DNA of 64,000 nt from Phalacrocorax aristotelis. Taxonomy: Eukaryota; Chordata; Aves; Suliformes; Phalacrocoracidae. The notes under the pieces were generated by a model. That model ran no database searches. It was given only the letters and a program-made list of their open reading frames with translations, and was not told the origin of the DNA. Made by a program: the position numbers and the translations under genes. The stretch spans positions 10,361,682 through 10,425,681 of the forward strand of contig NC_134288.1 in NCBI RefSeq assembly GCF_949628215.1, read 5' to 3'. Shown in pieces: positions 11,738-24,339 of the stretch (the first letter of the stretch is position 1; each line of letters begins with the position of its first letter).

Positions 11738-14700
11738 ATGGATGAAGAGAGCCTGGAAGCAGCAATTCAGACCTACAATGCCCAGCTGCAGCAAGTGGAG
11801 CTGGCTATAGGGGCAGGCCTGGACCCATCGCAGCAGTCGGACTTGATTCAGTTGCAGGAAGATTTAAAGCAGCTGATAGAACTGACTGAATCTAGTCTGG
11901 TGTCTGTTAAAAAGAGCAAACTTCTGGCTACTTTAGATACAAATGCTTCCTCCTCCTCCTCCCCAGCAGGTCTTGGGGAGCAGGAAGCCAACCCAGACAC
12001 TTCTGCCCAAGATAAGGAGTATGCTGCTTTTAAGGAAGCCATTGCTGAGCTTGGAACTGATGAGAAGCCTTCGGCTAATAACAATGAGATGTCATCAAAG
12101 AGAGATGAAGAAACTGATGACAAAAATGAATCAAAGTTCAGTGAAGAGGAGGAGGAGTCTGACAGAGAGGAGGAGGAGTTGAGCGGGATGAAGGTTAAAG
12201 CCCCCTACTACAGTTCTTGGGGGACCCTGGAGTATCATAATGCCATGATTGTGGGGACAGAGGACTTAGAAGATGGCAGTGCGGGCGTCAGAGTGCTGTA
12301 CCTCTATCCAACTCACAAGTCTCTGAAGCCGTGCCCGTTCTTCTTGGATGACAAATGCAGATTTAAAGAGAACTGTCGGTAAAAGAGAAAAGGGGGTGGG
12401 AGGGGGCGTGTGTCCTTCCTGTAGCCAAAGGTCTTGTCATTCAAAAGGATAAACCTCCTCTGAAAGTACCGTGTTTGGCTTTTATACCCAATGAAATGTT
12501 GCCTTTTTGTTTATGTTTTTAAAATGTGTCATGGCAAACAGTGGCATCAGTTGGGCTGTTTTCTTTAGCTAACACAGAGATGAAATGGAAAGTTGCCCAT
12601 GGGGGAGGTTGCAGAGGTTTTACATAATCAAGTGGCTAAATTAATAACTGATTAAGTATTTTAAAATAAAACATGAAAGCTTCTCTGTCAATAGTGCATA
12701 TATAGTGCGTACATTCCAGTTGCATGTAGGGGTTGTAGGGTCTGCGTCTCTGGAGGTCTTCAGAACTTACCTAGATAAGGCCTTAAGCACCCTCCCTGAT
12801 CAGTCTTTGAGGTTGGTTGTGCTTCGAGCAGGAGGTTGGTCTAGCAATGCACGTGTCTGTGATCCTGTTTATCTCAAAGGATCTGTGAACTTTTTTTACT
12901 GGATATGTCACTAGAAAGGAAAGCTTAATTCTCTCGCATAGGATCTGTTCTTTATTACATGGCCTAAGTAACACATTTAAGATGAAAAATGAATAACTTG
13001 TTTAACTGAAATAATGCATGATGAAACCTATGTAATTACTGGTGAAGATTCATCACTGCTGACAACTCATTTGCATTGCCTTCGAGGAGAGAAGGAATTT
13101 TCATTTAAAGCCTCTTCAAATGAGGAAGAGATAATTCCTCTTCTGCCTTCCCTGGCAGGTTTTCGCATGGTCAGGTGGTCTCTGTGGAAGAGCTTCAGCC
13201 CTTTCAGGAGCCCAATCTGAGCGGGCTGGAGGTGGGCTCAGCTTGCCTGGCGAAATACAGCGATGGAATATGGTACACGGCAAAAATAACCGGTGAGTCT
13301 TGTGTGAGTGTGCTTTGCCAGGGTTCTGTGTGGAAGGTGAAGGCTGATGCTTGCTTAAGTGAATATAAAACTTGATAGAATGATAGAAAAACATTAACTA
13401 TGTAGCTGCACCCCTAAGCTGAAAAGCTTGACATGGCTGAGAAAATGTTCTGAATTTTGTCAGGCCTGGGAAGGGAATAGGCTAGGAAACAAAAGTGTGT
13501 TAGACAAAAAGGAGACATTAGAGCAGGAACATGGAAAAGAAATCACTGTGTGGTCGTTAACTGCACCGAAAAGGAAGAAGGTATTGCAGGAATTTGTGTG
13601 CATATTAGGTTAGAATTCCAATAATCTGCTCTCATTTAAAAAAAGCCAGGGGAGCTGGCCCTGCCCATCAGCTGCTGGTCCTGGCTTCTCTGTGTCCTGG
13701 GAAGGGTGAGGGTTTTTCTTTTTTTCCATCTTTCTTTGACTATTATTAGGTCAGAGGGGAGCAAGTGTAACTTCTCTTTAATTCCATCTCTCAGCAGACC
13801 ATCTTTCTTCATTTTTAGAAAAAAAACCTTGAAGTATCAACACAGGCCTTGTGGAAATAGCTTTTCATTGCAGTGGGTGGTTCTTCCTTCCAGACAGAAA
13901 TCCAAAGCACAAAGAAAAAACAGGTTTTTTTAAAACACACGTTCCATGGACCTTACCCCTCTCCCATGTTGTTCCGCTGGAGCTAGCTCTTGTTTTAGAA
14001 AGCCCTCTGCCAGTTGCATATTGTCAACTGACTTGAACTCTTGTTCCTTGCTTTTCCTTCTGTAGATATCGACAGTGGTTACTATACTGTGAAGTTTGAT
14101 TCCCTGCTGCTCAAGGAAGCCGTTGTGGAAGCAGATAGTGTCATCCCCCCACTGCGAAGTGAAGATGGTGCCTCATCTGCTGAGTCTGATGAGGACAGCG
14201 TTGATGATTCTGGTTACGCTAAAGGTAAGAGAGTGGGGAGGGTCTGAGCAAAAGTGACATGTGATTTAGGTGACCTGCTGAGTTACTCTCCTGGAGCTTT
14301 CATTGTAAGTGTCTCACCTCTGATGAAAGAGTAGCTAATCCCTCTATATGTTGCTGAAAGACAGAGAATGGTAATTAGCTATTATGTTACAATTAGAAAC
14401 GAAAATCTTTGGTTTATGCAAATTACTGGGCTAATGAAGGTTGGAGGTTTCCATGGGAACTCCCAACATGGGAAAGTAGAGGGTGTGGTATTTCAGAGCC
14501 AAGTTCCAAGTTCTGAGTCTCTCTTATGTGGCTGGCTGAGTTGAGCTAATAAGTGAATCAGGAGACTTCCTCATCTCTGGGAGCCACATGTAGCCTCATG
14601 ATACCAGAGTCTGAGACCCCAGGAACTGTGGGCGTTTGGTCCTTCCAGTGCCTCGATGAGGTCGCAGGATCAGCCATGTCCTGCTCAATACCTCATTTCA

Positions 14701-17229
14701 GGAAAGCTGACACAGAGAGAGCTCAAGTGACTTCTCTGAGATTACACCGACAGCACTGTCCCTGTGCTAGTGCCACAGTTACGCCACGGGGACAAAGCTG
14801 TGTCCTAGAGCTCTTCAATTTAGCCTAATAGAGATTATTGGATCCTAATAACACAAAATAAGTATAGTGGCCTAGAGGAGCTTCACACCAGAGACATGAG
14901 CTGGAGGCAGCTGATAAATACTACGTGCCACAGTGCCAAATTTTACTCTGATGGTGTATGTTGGTCTGTATGACCAGGAAAGGAACCATAAAAACTTCTG
15001 GATGGTTCTGGATATGATTCTGCCTGGAACTATGAGATGGTGTGTACATGAAATCAAGTGAGAGCTTTCATTTAAGTAACTTGCTATGCAGTGATTGTGA
15101 GAGGTGATAGCTCAATAGAGAACAAGTAAGGCTGAAGAAGCTGCTGAATGATTCTAGGGTGAGGGAAGTATATTTTACTGTGTTGTGGGGGGGGGGTTCA
15201 TGCTGTGTGGGTACTTCAGATGGAGGCTTTGTGTGGCAGCTTTGTTCCTGTGTTTCACTGATTCATCTCTTCCGTGCCAGTGATAGATTCGGGACTTCCA
15301 GAGAATGGGGAATGGACTCCTGCGTGCAGTTCCTCTTTTGGCGGCTGGGAAGCCCATACTCGGGGTATTGGCTCCAAACTGCTTGTTCAGATGGGGTACG
15401 AGTTTGGAAAAGGTAAGGGGAGAAGGCAGTCCTGGTGCTGAGAGAGCCTGACTGCCTTGTCATCTCAGTCTCCTGATGGATCCTAAAAGATAGTTTAGAA
15501 AAACAAGATTTTTTGGATGAAGCTAAAACTTTTCTATGCTGAAGGGCCTGTTAAATAAGGCTCAAGCTATGTGGTGAATCACACCTGTGTGGAAGCGTTA
15601 GAAGGAAAGAAGGAATAGCTATGTGATCGAAGTGCTCCGGCCCCTGTATGGTAATGGCAAAAATTGGAGGCCTTTGGAACCATGGTCAAGTTCATGATTA
15701 AAGCCGTGAGAACTCTTGTATGAGACGTTCAAAGGCTTTAGGTAGAAGGGAACTGATCTGTGAAGCTTCTGATGATGGCTCTAGACGCAGACTTCAAAGC
15801 CTGCTGAACTAGCTTCTCACTACACAAATTGTAATGAGCCTTGGGGGCTTTAGGAGGGCAGTCTGCTACTTGCATTTATCTGTAGTTCTCCCAGAGGAAC
15901 CAAACCAGTTTTAAGAAGAACCTGGCTTGAGAAACTGAGAATGTGAGGCTGAACCTAGTTTCACAGAACTGGCCTGACAGATGGCCTCAGGCTTTTTACC
16001 ACATATCTTCTGCTGTAGAAGGCTCCTGTCGTAGCATCTGCATCTACCATGCTGTGGCCTTTGCTGCTCCCCTTGACTTGTCATCGCTTTTTGTACCTCG
16101 AAAGCCTGTTTGCTTGTCCTAAGCTAGTTACTGTCAGCATGAACTTGTGGTGGGAGGTTACTCAAGGGGATGCCCTCGCTTGCAGTAATCGCTTGGTGTC
16201 TCTCCTCAGGATTAGGGAAGAATTCTGAGGGCCGAGTGGAGCCGGTGCAGGCTGTGGTACTTCCTCGAGGGAAGTCCCTCGATCAGTGTGCTGAGGTGCT
16301 TCAGAAGAAGAAACAGGGGAAGCTGGACCCAGGCAAATCAAGGAAATGCCGAGCAAAGAGAAACAGCTCTGGACAATCCCCGGCGGGCAGCCATAAGCCT
16401 TCCCGCAATGTGTTTGACTTTTTGAATGAGAAACTGCGCGGGAAGAGCACTGGGGAGAAGGCTGGAGGGATGGCACTGCCAGAGAGGAACAGCAAAGAGA
16501 TCTACCATGCTAGCAAGAGCACCAAGAAAGCCCTGAGTGTCCGCCTCTTCCAGACAATGGAGAAGATTGAACAAACGCAGAAAGATATCAAGGGGATCCA
16601 GCAGGCCCTGGCACGCAACATTGGAAGGTAGGAAAACATTGGTTTTGGGACTGCAGGATGAGCCGAGAATTCTTGGTGCTTCTGGGAAGGGGTGGGCTTG
16701 AAATGAGGTATAGGAAGGACAAGTGAAACATCTGGATGAGACCTAAGGGGAAGTGGAGGGGAGAGACTTTAGAGTGTGCTTCAGGCCAGCTTGGACACTG
16801 GCAGATGTGTCTGGGGTCCTTTGGCTGGAATTCAGGCTGTGGTAAAGAGAGGAGCTCTCTGAGGAAAGGTACTGGAGTCCTTTCCTTCTCATGCCCACCT
16901 CTGCAGCATTGCTGTGAGCATCACAGGAGGACATTTTCTAGCCCAGATCGTGCTAAGCGTCAGGTTCTTCCTGGCTTTCAGCAGGTCACTTGCGGTAATT
17001 CTGCAGGAAAGGGCAAACCCTCCTGGGATGATGACAAGCCTTTGATCTTACCGTGCAGGATGACATTGCGGTACTGCTTTTTGCTTTCAGGCACAGCATT
17101 GCTACAGCTCAGCTGGAGGAGAAGCTGGCTAATGCGCACAAACAGCTGGGGCAGCTGCAGGCCCAGGAAGCCAGCCTGCAGCGGGAGCAGAAGAAAGCAG
17201 ACACACATAAGAAGATGACTGAGTTCTAG
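11738..17229 (+). CDS. ZGPAT: Zinc finger CCCH-type and G-patch domain protein
   Basis: Nuclear DNA-binding repressor, known in mammals to recruit NuRD and to down-regulate EGFR. Six exons in phase: 11738-12378, 13159-13292, 14066-14224, 15281-15412, 16210-16627 and 17091-17229, giving 540 aa (human 531). Residues 1-70 form a helical N terminus (MDEESLEAAIQTYNAQLQQV), followed by an acidic low-complexity stretch near 130-160. The CCCH finger spans the first splice junction, with C199, C207, C213 and H217. A Tudor-like segment lies around 235-300 (YYTVKFDSLLL), the G-patch starts near 334 (GIGSKLLVQMGYEFGKGLG) and PRGKSLDQC follows. A C-terminal coiled coil ends in HKKMTEF. A TTG nine bases upstream is in frame, but the ATG matches the family start. 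No broken exon is seen. Confidence 0.97.
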
Positions 17230-19330
17230 TCTCTGAGGAAGGCATTTGACTGCAGTGATTGTCCTAGCCAGCACCGATGCTTGTGGCCTCAGAGCCTGGG
17301 CAAGCCATCCTGCTCCTCTGGGTAGTTTTCAGGGTGCCCAGCCTGAAAACTGGGCTGAAAAGCAGCAATTTCTAAAACTAGATGCTTCTGAGCTCTGCTG
17401 GGAGAGGGAGGAGCACCCATCTGTCTAGCCCTGAAAGCATTCAGTAAGCCTGAGCCTTGTATAAGGACTAGCTACAAGAAATACAATTCTCTGCTCTCTT
17501 GCACACTTCTTTCCTCTGTTATCACTGCAGTAGCACCTCCATCCAGAGTCTGTAGCTACTCGGGTGATAACAGTGCTGGCTACAAACCAGCTGAGGAGGG
17601 GCTTTGAAAGCCCCACATCCTGCCATCAACTGTGGCTTGTGTTCGCAGCCAACTGACAAATACAAGTCAAGGCAGGGTCCCGAGCACATTCCGGCAAAGC
17701 AGAAGAGGCTTGTGCTAGGTGAAAACAACAAAGGCAAATGCTGCAGCTACTCTCTGCCTTCTGGTTTTTTGCTATGGGATTTATCTGAGAACTCAGTTTT
17801 TTTGGGAGCAGTTCCTTATAGCCCTAGTGTAATGAATAGAGAGAGAACTGGCAGCTTGGGTACTAGTGGCCTCAAGCATCAGATTTCATCAGTTTGACTG
17901 TAAGAGTATCCCTAGGACATGCTATCGCCTAACTCATTGACTTGGCATGGAAAGCTGTGTGGCTCCACACGTAGAGTGCCAAAGCTGGGGGAATAAGACA
18001 GCAGAGTAACGGATTCTCAAACCAGCTAGGACAACTCCACAGGGAGCTTTGCGATTTTTGCCATCATTGCTCAAGTTTTTCTGTCCTAGGTGGCTCTCTG
18101 AACACAGGTTCCTTTTATTAAACAACCTCGGGACCCAGACACAGGTCAGGCTGGGGCCCCGATGAGCACAAAGATTGGGAGGTCTGTATGTGCCCAGCAT
18201 GCAGCTCTGCCTGTGGGAGAGCTCTGGGCCATGCTGGAAGTGGGCCCAGAAAGCGAAGTGCCCTTCCCTATGGCATGAAAAGTCTTTGGGCAGGAAGGAT
18301 GTCTTCTCCCCCAGGTTATATTCTGCGTTGGTGGCAGCCAGCCCTTGCCCCAGAGGAGATGGTGGTTTCATCGGACCCTGTTTCTGGTGGGACTTGTGCA
18401 TTGTAATTGCTTTTAAAAACAAAAATTTGTTCGCAATTTCATGCCAGTATCTTACGGACACTTTTTTTTTCTTAATTAAAGAAATTGATTTCCTTTTATT
18501 CTGAGTCATTTTTCTAATGAAACGTTTTGCTCCTTTAGTACCACCTTTTTTATCCGTTCCTAAGAAACTTATAGAGCTGTCAGCCTGGGCAGGGTTGCAC
18601 CTACTTGTAGGGTCAGGCTGCCGAACTAACCAGAAAATCGAAGGCTGAAGGAGATACGATCAGAGCTGTTCATGTCATGTGGGATTTAGCATTGCTGCAG
18701 ACACACCTCAGAAAACACAGAGCAACAGCAAAAGTAAACAAGATGAAAATCTTCAGGAAACCTGTTAGAGTGAATCTCTTCTTGGAAAGCGCTTGGATCC
18801 TGCTACGAGGAGCACCATGTAGATGCAGAAGGCAGCGTGGGCTGCCTTGAGCACTTCAGCATCTATCTTTTTCTAACTAAATTGGCTGTACTATCTTCAT
18901 TGTTCTGAATTTGTTCTCCGTGCACTGGGCTTAACTCAAGGGTTTAACAATGGCTGCTCAGTGCCCTTCCCTCACAAATGACTGTTTGTTTCCCACACTC
19001 AAGTGTTGAGTGGTGACAAGGATTAATGTGCCCCGCTTAGCATGGGCGCTTGCTGAAGCGTCCCGTGAGTTGTGAGCTGAGCGGGTCAGAGAAATTTCTT
19101 GGGTTTTGTGCTCTGACACTATTGGACATCATCTTCTCTTTAAGAATTGGGTGTATTAGCCCTATGTCTGGGCTAAGTCATATTTTGACTCTTCCTTGGG
19201 ATTTCCACAGCCTTACTTGTTAATAAGTACTGATTTACTTAAGTACTTACTCCTATTTGAATGGCTGCTGCCCCCCACCCCCACCCCGGACAGTTCATGT
19301 TCCTGGTGAATAAAGTTGGCTTTTATTTTT
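17230..19330 (+). other. ZGPAT: Probable ZGPAT 3' UTR
   Basis: No coding potential is seen after the ZGPAT stop. Possible poly(A) signals are AATTAAA near 18474 and a canonical AATAAA at 19309-19314 followed by a T-rich tract and GT-containing sequence. The true end could be at either, so UTR length (1.2 or 2.1 kb) is uncertain. Confidence 0.45.
19309..19314 (+). terminator. ZGPAT: Candidate ZGPAT poly(A) signal (AATAAA)
   Basis: First canonical AATAAA I noticed downstream of the ZGPAT stop on the plus strand, followed by a T-rich stretch and a TGT-containing segment. No transcript evidence. Confidence 0.4.
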
Positions 19331-22300
19331 CCCCCCCTCTGTCCTTGTAAGGTGTTCATTTGCATAGTAATGATACATGTGGCAACCCATTCTTTCCTTA
19401 TATTCACCTGCAGGTAGAGAGCTGGCACTAAAACCAGCTCAGTGGGAAGCAGAGCGTGGCAGAGGGTGCTCTTGGGTGCCTGCAGAGCCCGTCTGCAGCG
19501 CTGCTCGCAGCCAAGGCGGGGAGAAACCCAGCCTACCATTGGGTGAAGCAACCACCTCTGCAGGCCAGGAAGCGAGCTGTGGTATGTGCTGCATGGTATC
19601 TGCTCAGAGCTGCTTTAGAAGGAGCTGAAGAGTGGGAGAGCTCAGATCAAGATGTCTGAAATGTTCGGGAACCCCTAATTAGGAATAACTCTCTGGGGTA
19701 AAAGAAACAAAGTCTCCAGGCTGGCTGGCAAGGAAGAGAGCATGACTGGATTCCTGCTCTTCCCGCTCACTGGCTTTTGAGTTTCTGTGAAGTAAGTGGT
19801 GTTTGCTTTCTTGCCTGGCAAACTTGGGTATCTGCAACTAAACCAGGGTTTGAAAAATACTTAAAAAAAAAACTTGATCCATGTAGAAATTGCAGCATTG
19901 TCGGAGATGCTGTTGGCAGCTAGCGAGACTGGACAGGCAGGATTCCTACACTGCACTGGGGAAGCATTGGCTGGGTTAAACTTCGAGGTGGCTGCGAGGA
20001 GGGCTGCAAGCTTTGTGCCACTTAATGCTTTGTGCTCTGGAAGCATCTGGGCTTACAAGAAAGAAAAGGTGTTTGAACTTGGCTATGCTGCTGGGCTCCC
20101 ACAGCTGGAATCTAGGGGTTGAGTGGGAACCCATTGGTTTTGTGGTGAATGAATTGTTGAGTTCACAGGTGTGGGGCATTGCTTTTTTCAACAGAAAAAT
20201 TTGCAGTTGTCTTGTGGGGAGGGGGACTAGATTTTTTGCTTGCATGTGAAACAGCTCTTGGAGAACTGCTGAGCTCCTGGCTGCAGGTGAGGAGGCTTGA
20301 GGGAGCATGGTCATTGAAATGCTGAAATGATGTAAAACTATTGAATTTGTGGGAAGAAAATCACTGTGGTAGGCACATGATTCTTGAGAAAACATGCATC
20401 TCCTTAATACACCCATCCTGTATTTTGGATTCTGGCTTCCCATAACTGCAGCACCGAGGTCTTCCCAGAGCTGCTGTCCCGCTGTGGCTCAGCTCCACAG
20501 AAAATCTGTCTAGCTGGTTCTCGGCTTCTGCTTAGAAGTGCACTTCTCTGCCCAAGTGTGTGTTTCCAGCAGTCACAGAAGGGCAGGAAGAAAGAAAGAT
20601 GCTGAAATGATGTCAGCCTCGACCAAAGCCACATGGTGTGAACAAGCAGGTCACTTACCTTAAGGCTTTAAAATTATATTGTCACAAAAGCCACTCCAGC
20701 ACATGAGTAGCGATCAGGACTGTAATTAGCAGCATGCATCCAAGTTTTGTAACATTTGGGTCTGGCGTGTAGAAATACAGTTGGCCCTTTCTAGACGAAA
20801 CACCTCCGGAGGAGTTTTACGATGAGATCTCTCCCTCCCGCTGTGGGAATGCCACTGGAGTGGGTGAAATCCGGTGCCTGCTCCGTGTTTGAAACAATAG
20901 TCTTAAAATTTTCTAATTGCATCCCATGGTCTAGGGCAGATTCAGTGTTGTTGACTAACTGTTACGGGGCTTTCCTTTTACTAATTGAAGAGAAAAAAAG
21001 ATCTACTTCTGCTTCTTGAGACTTTTTTCAGTACAACTCCCCAAGGTACCTGAGCTGTGTCTGCTGCAGCCGTGTTCACAGCCACTGATGGAAATCAGCT
21101 TGTAATGTTTGTCCTGGTTTCTTGCAAATATGCTTTTAGTATTTTCATGTGCTTTCTTCTCGTCACCCTGCGCTGAACACTGTGTGTGGTTTTATCTGGG
21201 TAGGTGAATCAGAGGCCAGGCAAAATCAGCAGCAGCAGCAGCACTTAATTTTACACTAAATACAGTCTTGGTTTTTTGAAGCCCAGCTGAGAAACTTGTG
21301 CCTTTTGTGGGAATCACAAAAAACTCCCATGTCCTGGGGTACCAAACCAACTGCATTTATTGTGCCTGCGCTCAGGTACCACGAAAGGGAGTTATTCCCC
21401 TTCAGTGGGCTGTGGGTGTGTGTTGCACGTACGCAATGGCTGTGACTGCTCTCATCTTCAAAGCCATCTTGGCTCATGGAGACAGTGCGTTACGAAATGC
21501 TGTCTGCTGAGTATCGGGCCCCGGAAAATAGCCCCAGGACTGGGAGATCAATAACTTTATTGGCAGGAAATTCAGGTGTACATTTCGGGTCTGTTTGAGA
21601 CTTTGCCTTGCAAACCTACTCGCTCCTACCTGAGTGACTTCAGTCAGGCGCTGGGTTTTCCTCTCAAATTGGTAATTGTGGGAGAACCAACGTGTCATCC
21701 CAAGAAGTGTGGCTTCTCCCAGTGACTGCTGAGCCTGAAAGAGCATGCGTCGGGCATTTCTGTTGGTCAGAAATCCAGGAGCAGCCACTGACCTCCTGCA
21801 CAACAGAAAGTAGGTCAGAAGAATTTCTCTGCATTGATTTCAACTTAGGAAGCCTCTCCCTTCTTTCTTCAATCTTAAAAAATCAGGGATGGAAAATCCA
21901 CCTGCTGTGGGATAAGCTGCCCCTGTGTGCCTGCCTCAGCGTGCTACAAGCTCGCACTTTGATTCCAGCATAGCACCAGCTCCCAGCCATCGTACCTCTT
22001 TATAATTTTGTCTGCTAAACCTCAGAGTCTGCTGAGTTCTGCCCTGAAAGCGGTCGCTTCTGCAGCCTGCGATCCTGTCGCTCTAATGAGCTAAACAAGT
22101 TCAGCGAGGACTGTCTAAAGTGACTGCCCATGTTGCAGGTAATCCATGTAACTAATGTATGCTTAGACAGAAAAGCAGTGTTGTCTAATTAAAATGTCAT
22201 TGGAGAGGGAACAGCGTTCCCTTCCCAGCTCTGATCTAAGCCAGTCTGTCCAGCCCGGTTAGTCCCTAAAACCTCACTGTCTCAGTTTGCCCGTTGAAAT

Positions 22301-24302
22301 AATTGCTCTCCAGGGGTTAAGGCTTCAGTCAGAGAAGCTTCCAAAGGCGTGGGAAGTTCTCAGATAAAAGGGTGCTGCTTAAGTGGGCAGAGACTTGCTG
22401 GTTACTGGGGTACAGATGCGGCAAAGGCACTGCCATGTGGCACGGGGTGCAGGGGAGAGGGGAGTGACACCGGTCCCTCGACGGGCTCACATCTCCCTGC
22501 TCGCCCTTGGGCTGGGGCTGCCGTAGCACCCGAGATTGACATGAGGCAGGGTGGCTTCTCACCAGAGCTCGTCTGATCTTTGTCATCTGGATTAAGATAT
22601 GTAAGAGGGTAAGTAAGAGGTGTGCAGGTGCCCATGGCCATGGGCTTTCTGTATCCCCAGTTGTGCTAGTGGAAGCCGTCCTGCTCGGCTATGCCGGCCG
22701 CATCCCACCTAGGGGCTCTGCTGCCGGCCCCATCTGGATCAGTTACTGTGGCTTCTTCGAGCCATGCTTTACTCCAGTGCTGGGAAACTGCCTCCATCTC
22801 TCTCTGGATGCTGGCATGCAGATCTCTAGTAGTCGGCCAGCCTTTCTGGGGAGCGGAGTGTGCATGGAGCGGGGTGTGCACAGAGCTGGGCTTGCACTGA
22901 GCTGGGAGCAGCAGCCGCCGTCTTGACACTGGGGCAGGTGAAGTGGTGTCAGCTTTTGCTTTGGGCTTTGCAGCACACTGATGGCTGAGTGGGGACAGGA
23001 ACGATGGGATGGGGTGTCACCAAGAACCCCCCCTGGAAAAGGTGCAGGATCCTGACGGGCTAGGGAGCATCTGCTCTTTGTGTTGGGCTCCTTGGCACCT
23101 TCATGTCTCTGTGCAGCTTGCTCTGGCCTTGCTGCTGACGTGGTTTGCAGGGGAGGACCATTTTCCTTGACTAAGGCACAGGGAAGAAGGCGCGCTTTGG
23201 GCAAGGCATGGCCTTTTCTTTAGGCAGAGGAAAGTGGTTGAAAGGTTGGGCATTTTTTGCTCTCGTGTCACAGCACAGAGAAGCTGCAGAACCAGGGTTA
23301 TGGTGTCAGAGGTGGCGCAGGGTCTGTGTATGCCGCGTTGTGGGTGGCAAAGAGCTGGCCTGGCTGGGCTGGTGCTTGGCTGAGATCCCACACCTCCTGG
23401 CCCAAGTGTGGATCATGCTGGGATGCTGCAGGGAGCGACCCAGGTTTCTGTGACAGCAGAAATATCACAGTGGGGTTTGCAGGGCTGGGCTGGGCTGAGC
23501 CCCTGGGAGCTCGCCATGCACTGTGCTGCAGACGGGGTGACACTGGTGATGCTGGCAGCATGGTCACTCCCACCTGGGATTTTCTTCCTGGTGACTCCGC
23601 AGGTCCCATGGCATGGATGGACAGGGCCAAAACCTGTGGGGTTGAGAGGGGGAGAGGGTGAGACCTGCTGCAGAAAGAGGGTGTCCCGGTGCGGCTGCCA
23701 AGCCTGGTGTGCGAGGAGGGAGAGGTGGCTGCAAGGCTGAAGCTCGCCCTGTTTCCGGGAAGCTGAGTCATCTGTTTGCCCATCCTGTCTCTGCCACCCC
23801 AGGGCCTGTGCTGGGGAGCAGCGCTGCTCCCGTCCCACAGCCCAGGGCGGTGTCCCAGTGTCCCCAGAAAGCACACTGGCACTTTCCAGGATGTCTCCAG
23901 AGGGTTTTCAGGGCCCTGGGCATCTTCTTTTCAATGTCTTGGTGGCAGCTTGGGAGCTTGGATCCTGTTGGGTTTTGGAGTTTTGTTTGTTTGTTTGTTT
24001 TTCTTAAAAAGGAACAAAAATCTGAAATTTTTCCAGGGGGTGGCAGAGCACCTGCTGCAGGGTGTCTGCACCAGGGTGGGCAGAGCAGTGGAGGCATCAC
24101 AGTGACCCTGGAGAGGGCAGTGGCTGGTCAGAAAACAGGGCTCCCAGTGCACATCCCCCTCCAGAGCATCTGGAGAGACCTCCTGCCCAAGGGCGGTGCT
24201 GCAGGGGTCCTGGCAAGCCCTGTAGGCAGTGGAGCACTACCTCATGCTGTGGTGAGCCCAGCAACGCTCAGATGCACCCTGACTTGTGTTTTCTCTCCCC
24301 AG
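19331..24302. other. ZGPAT-LIME1 intergenic region, probable LIME1 leader region
   Basis: I see no coding exon here. GC content rises from about 22.3 kb onward, where many long open frames on both strands are a by-product of composition. LIME1 coding exon 1 begins with an acceptor (24302/24303), so at least one noncoding LIME1 exon must lie somewhere in this stretch, but I cannot place it. A short (CAG)n run is near 21227. Confidence 0.6.
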
Positions 24303-24339
24303 AGCTCAGCTCCGCAGTGGTGTTGGAAGCAGCTCCCCC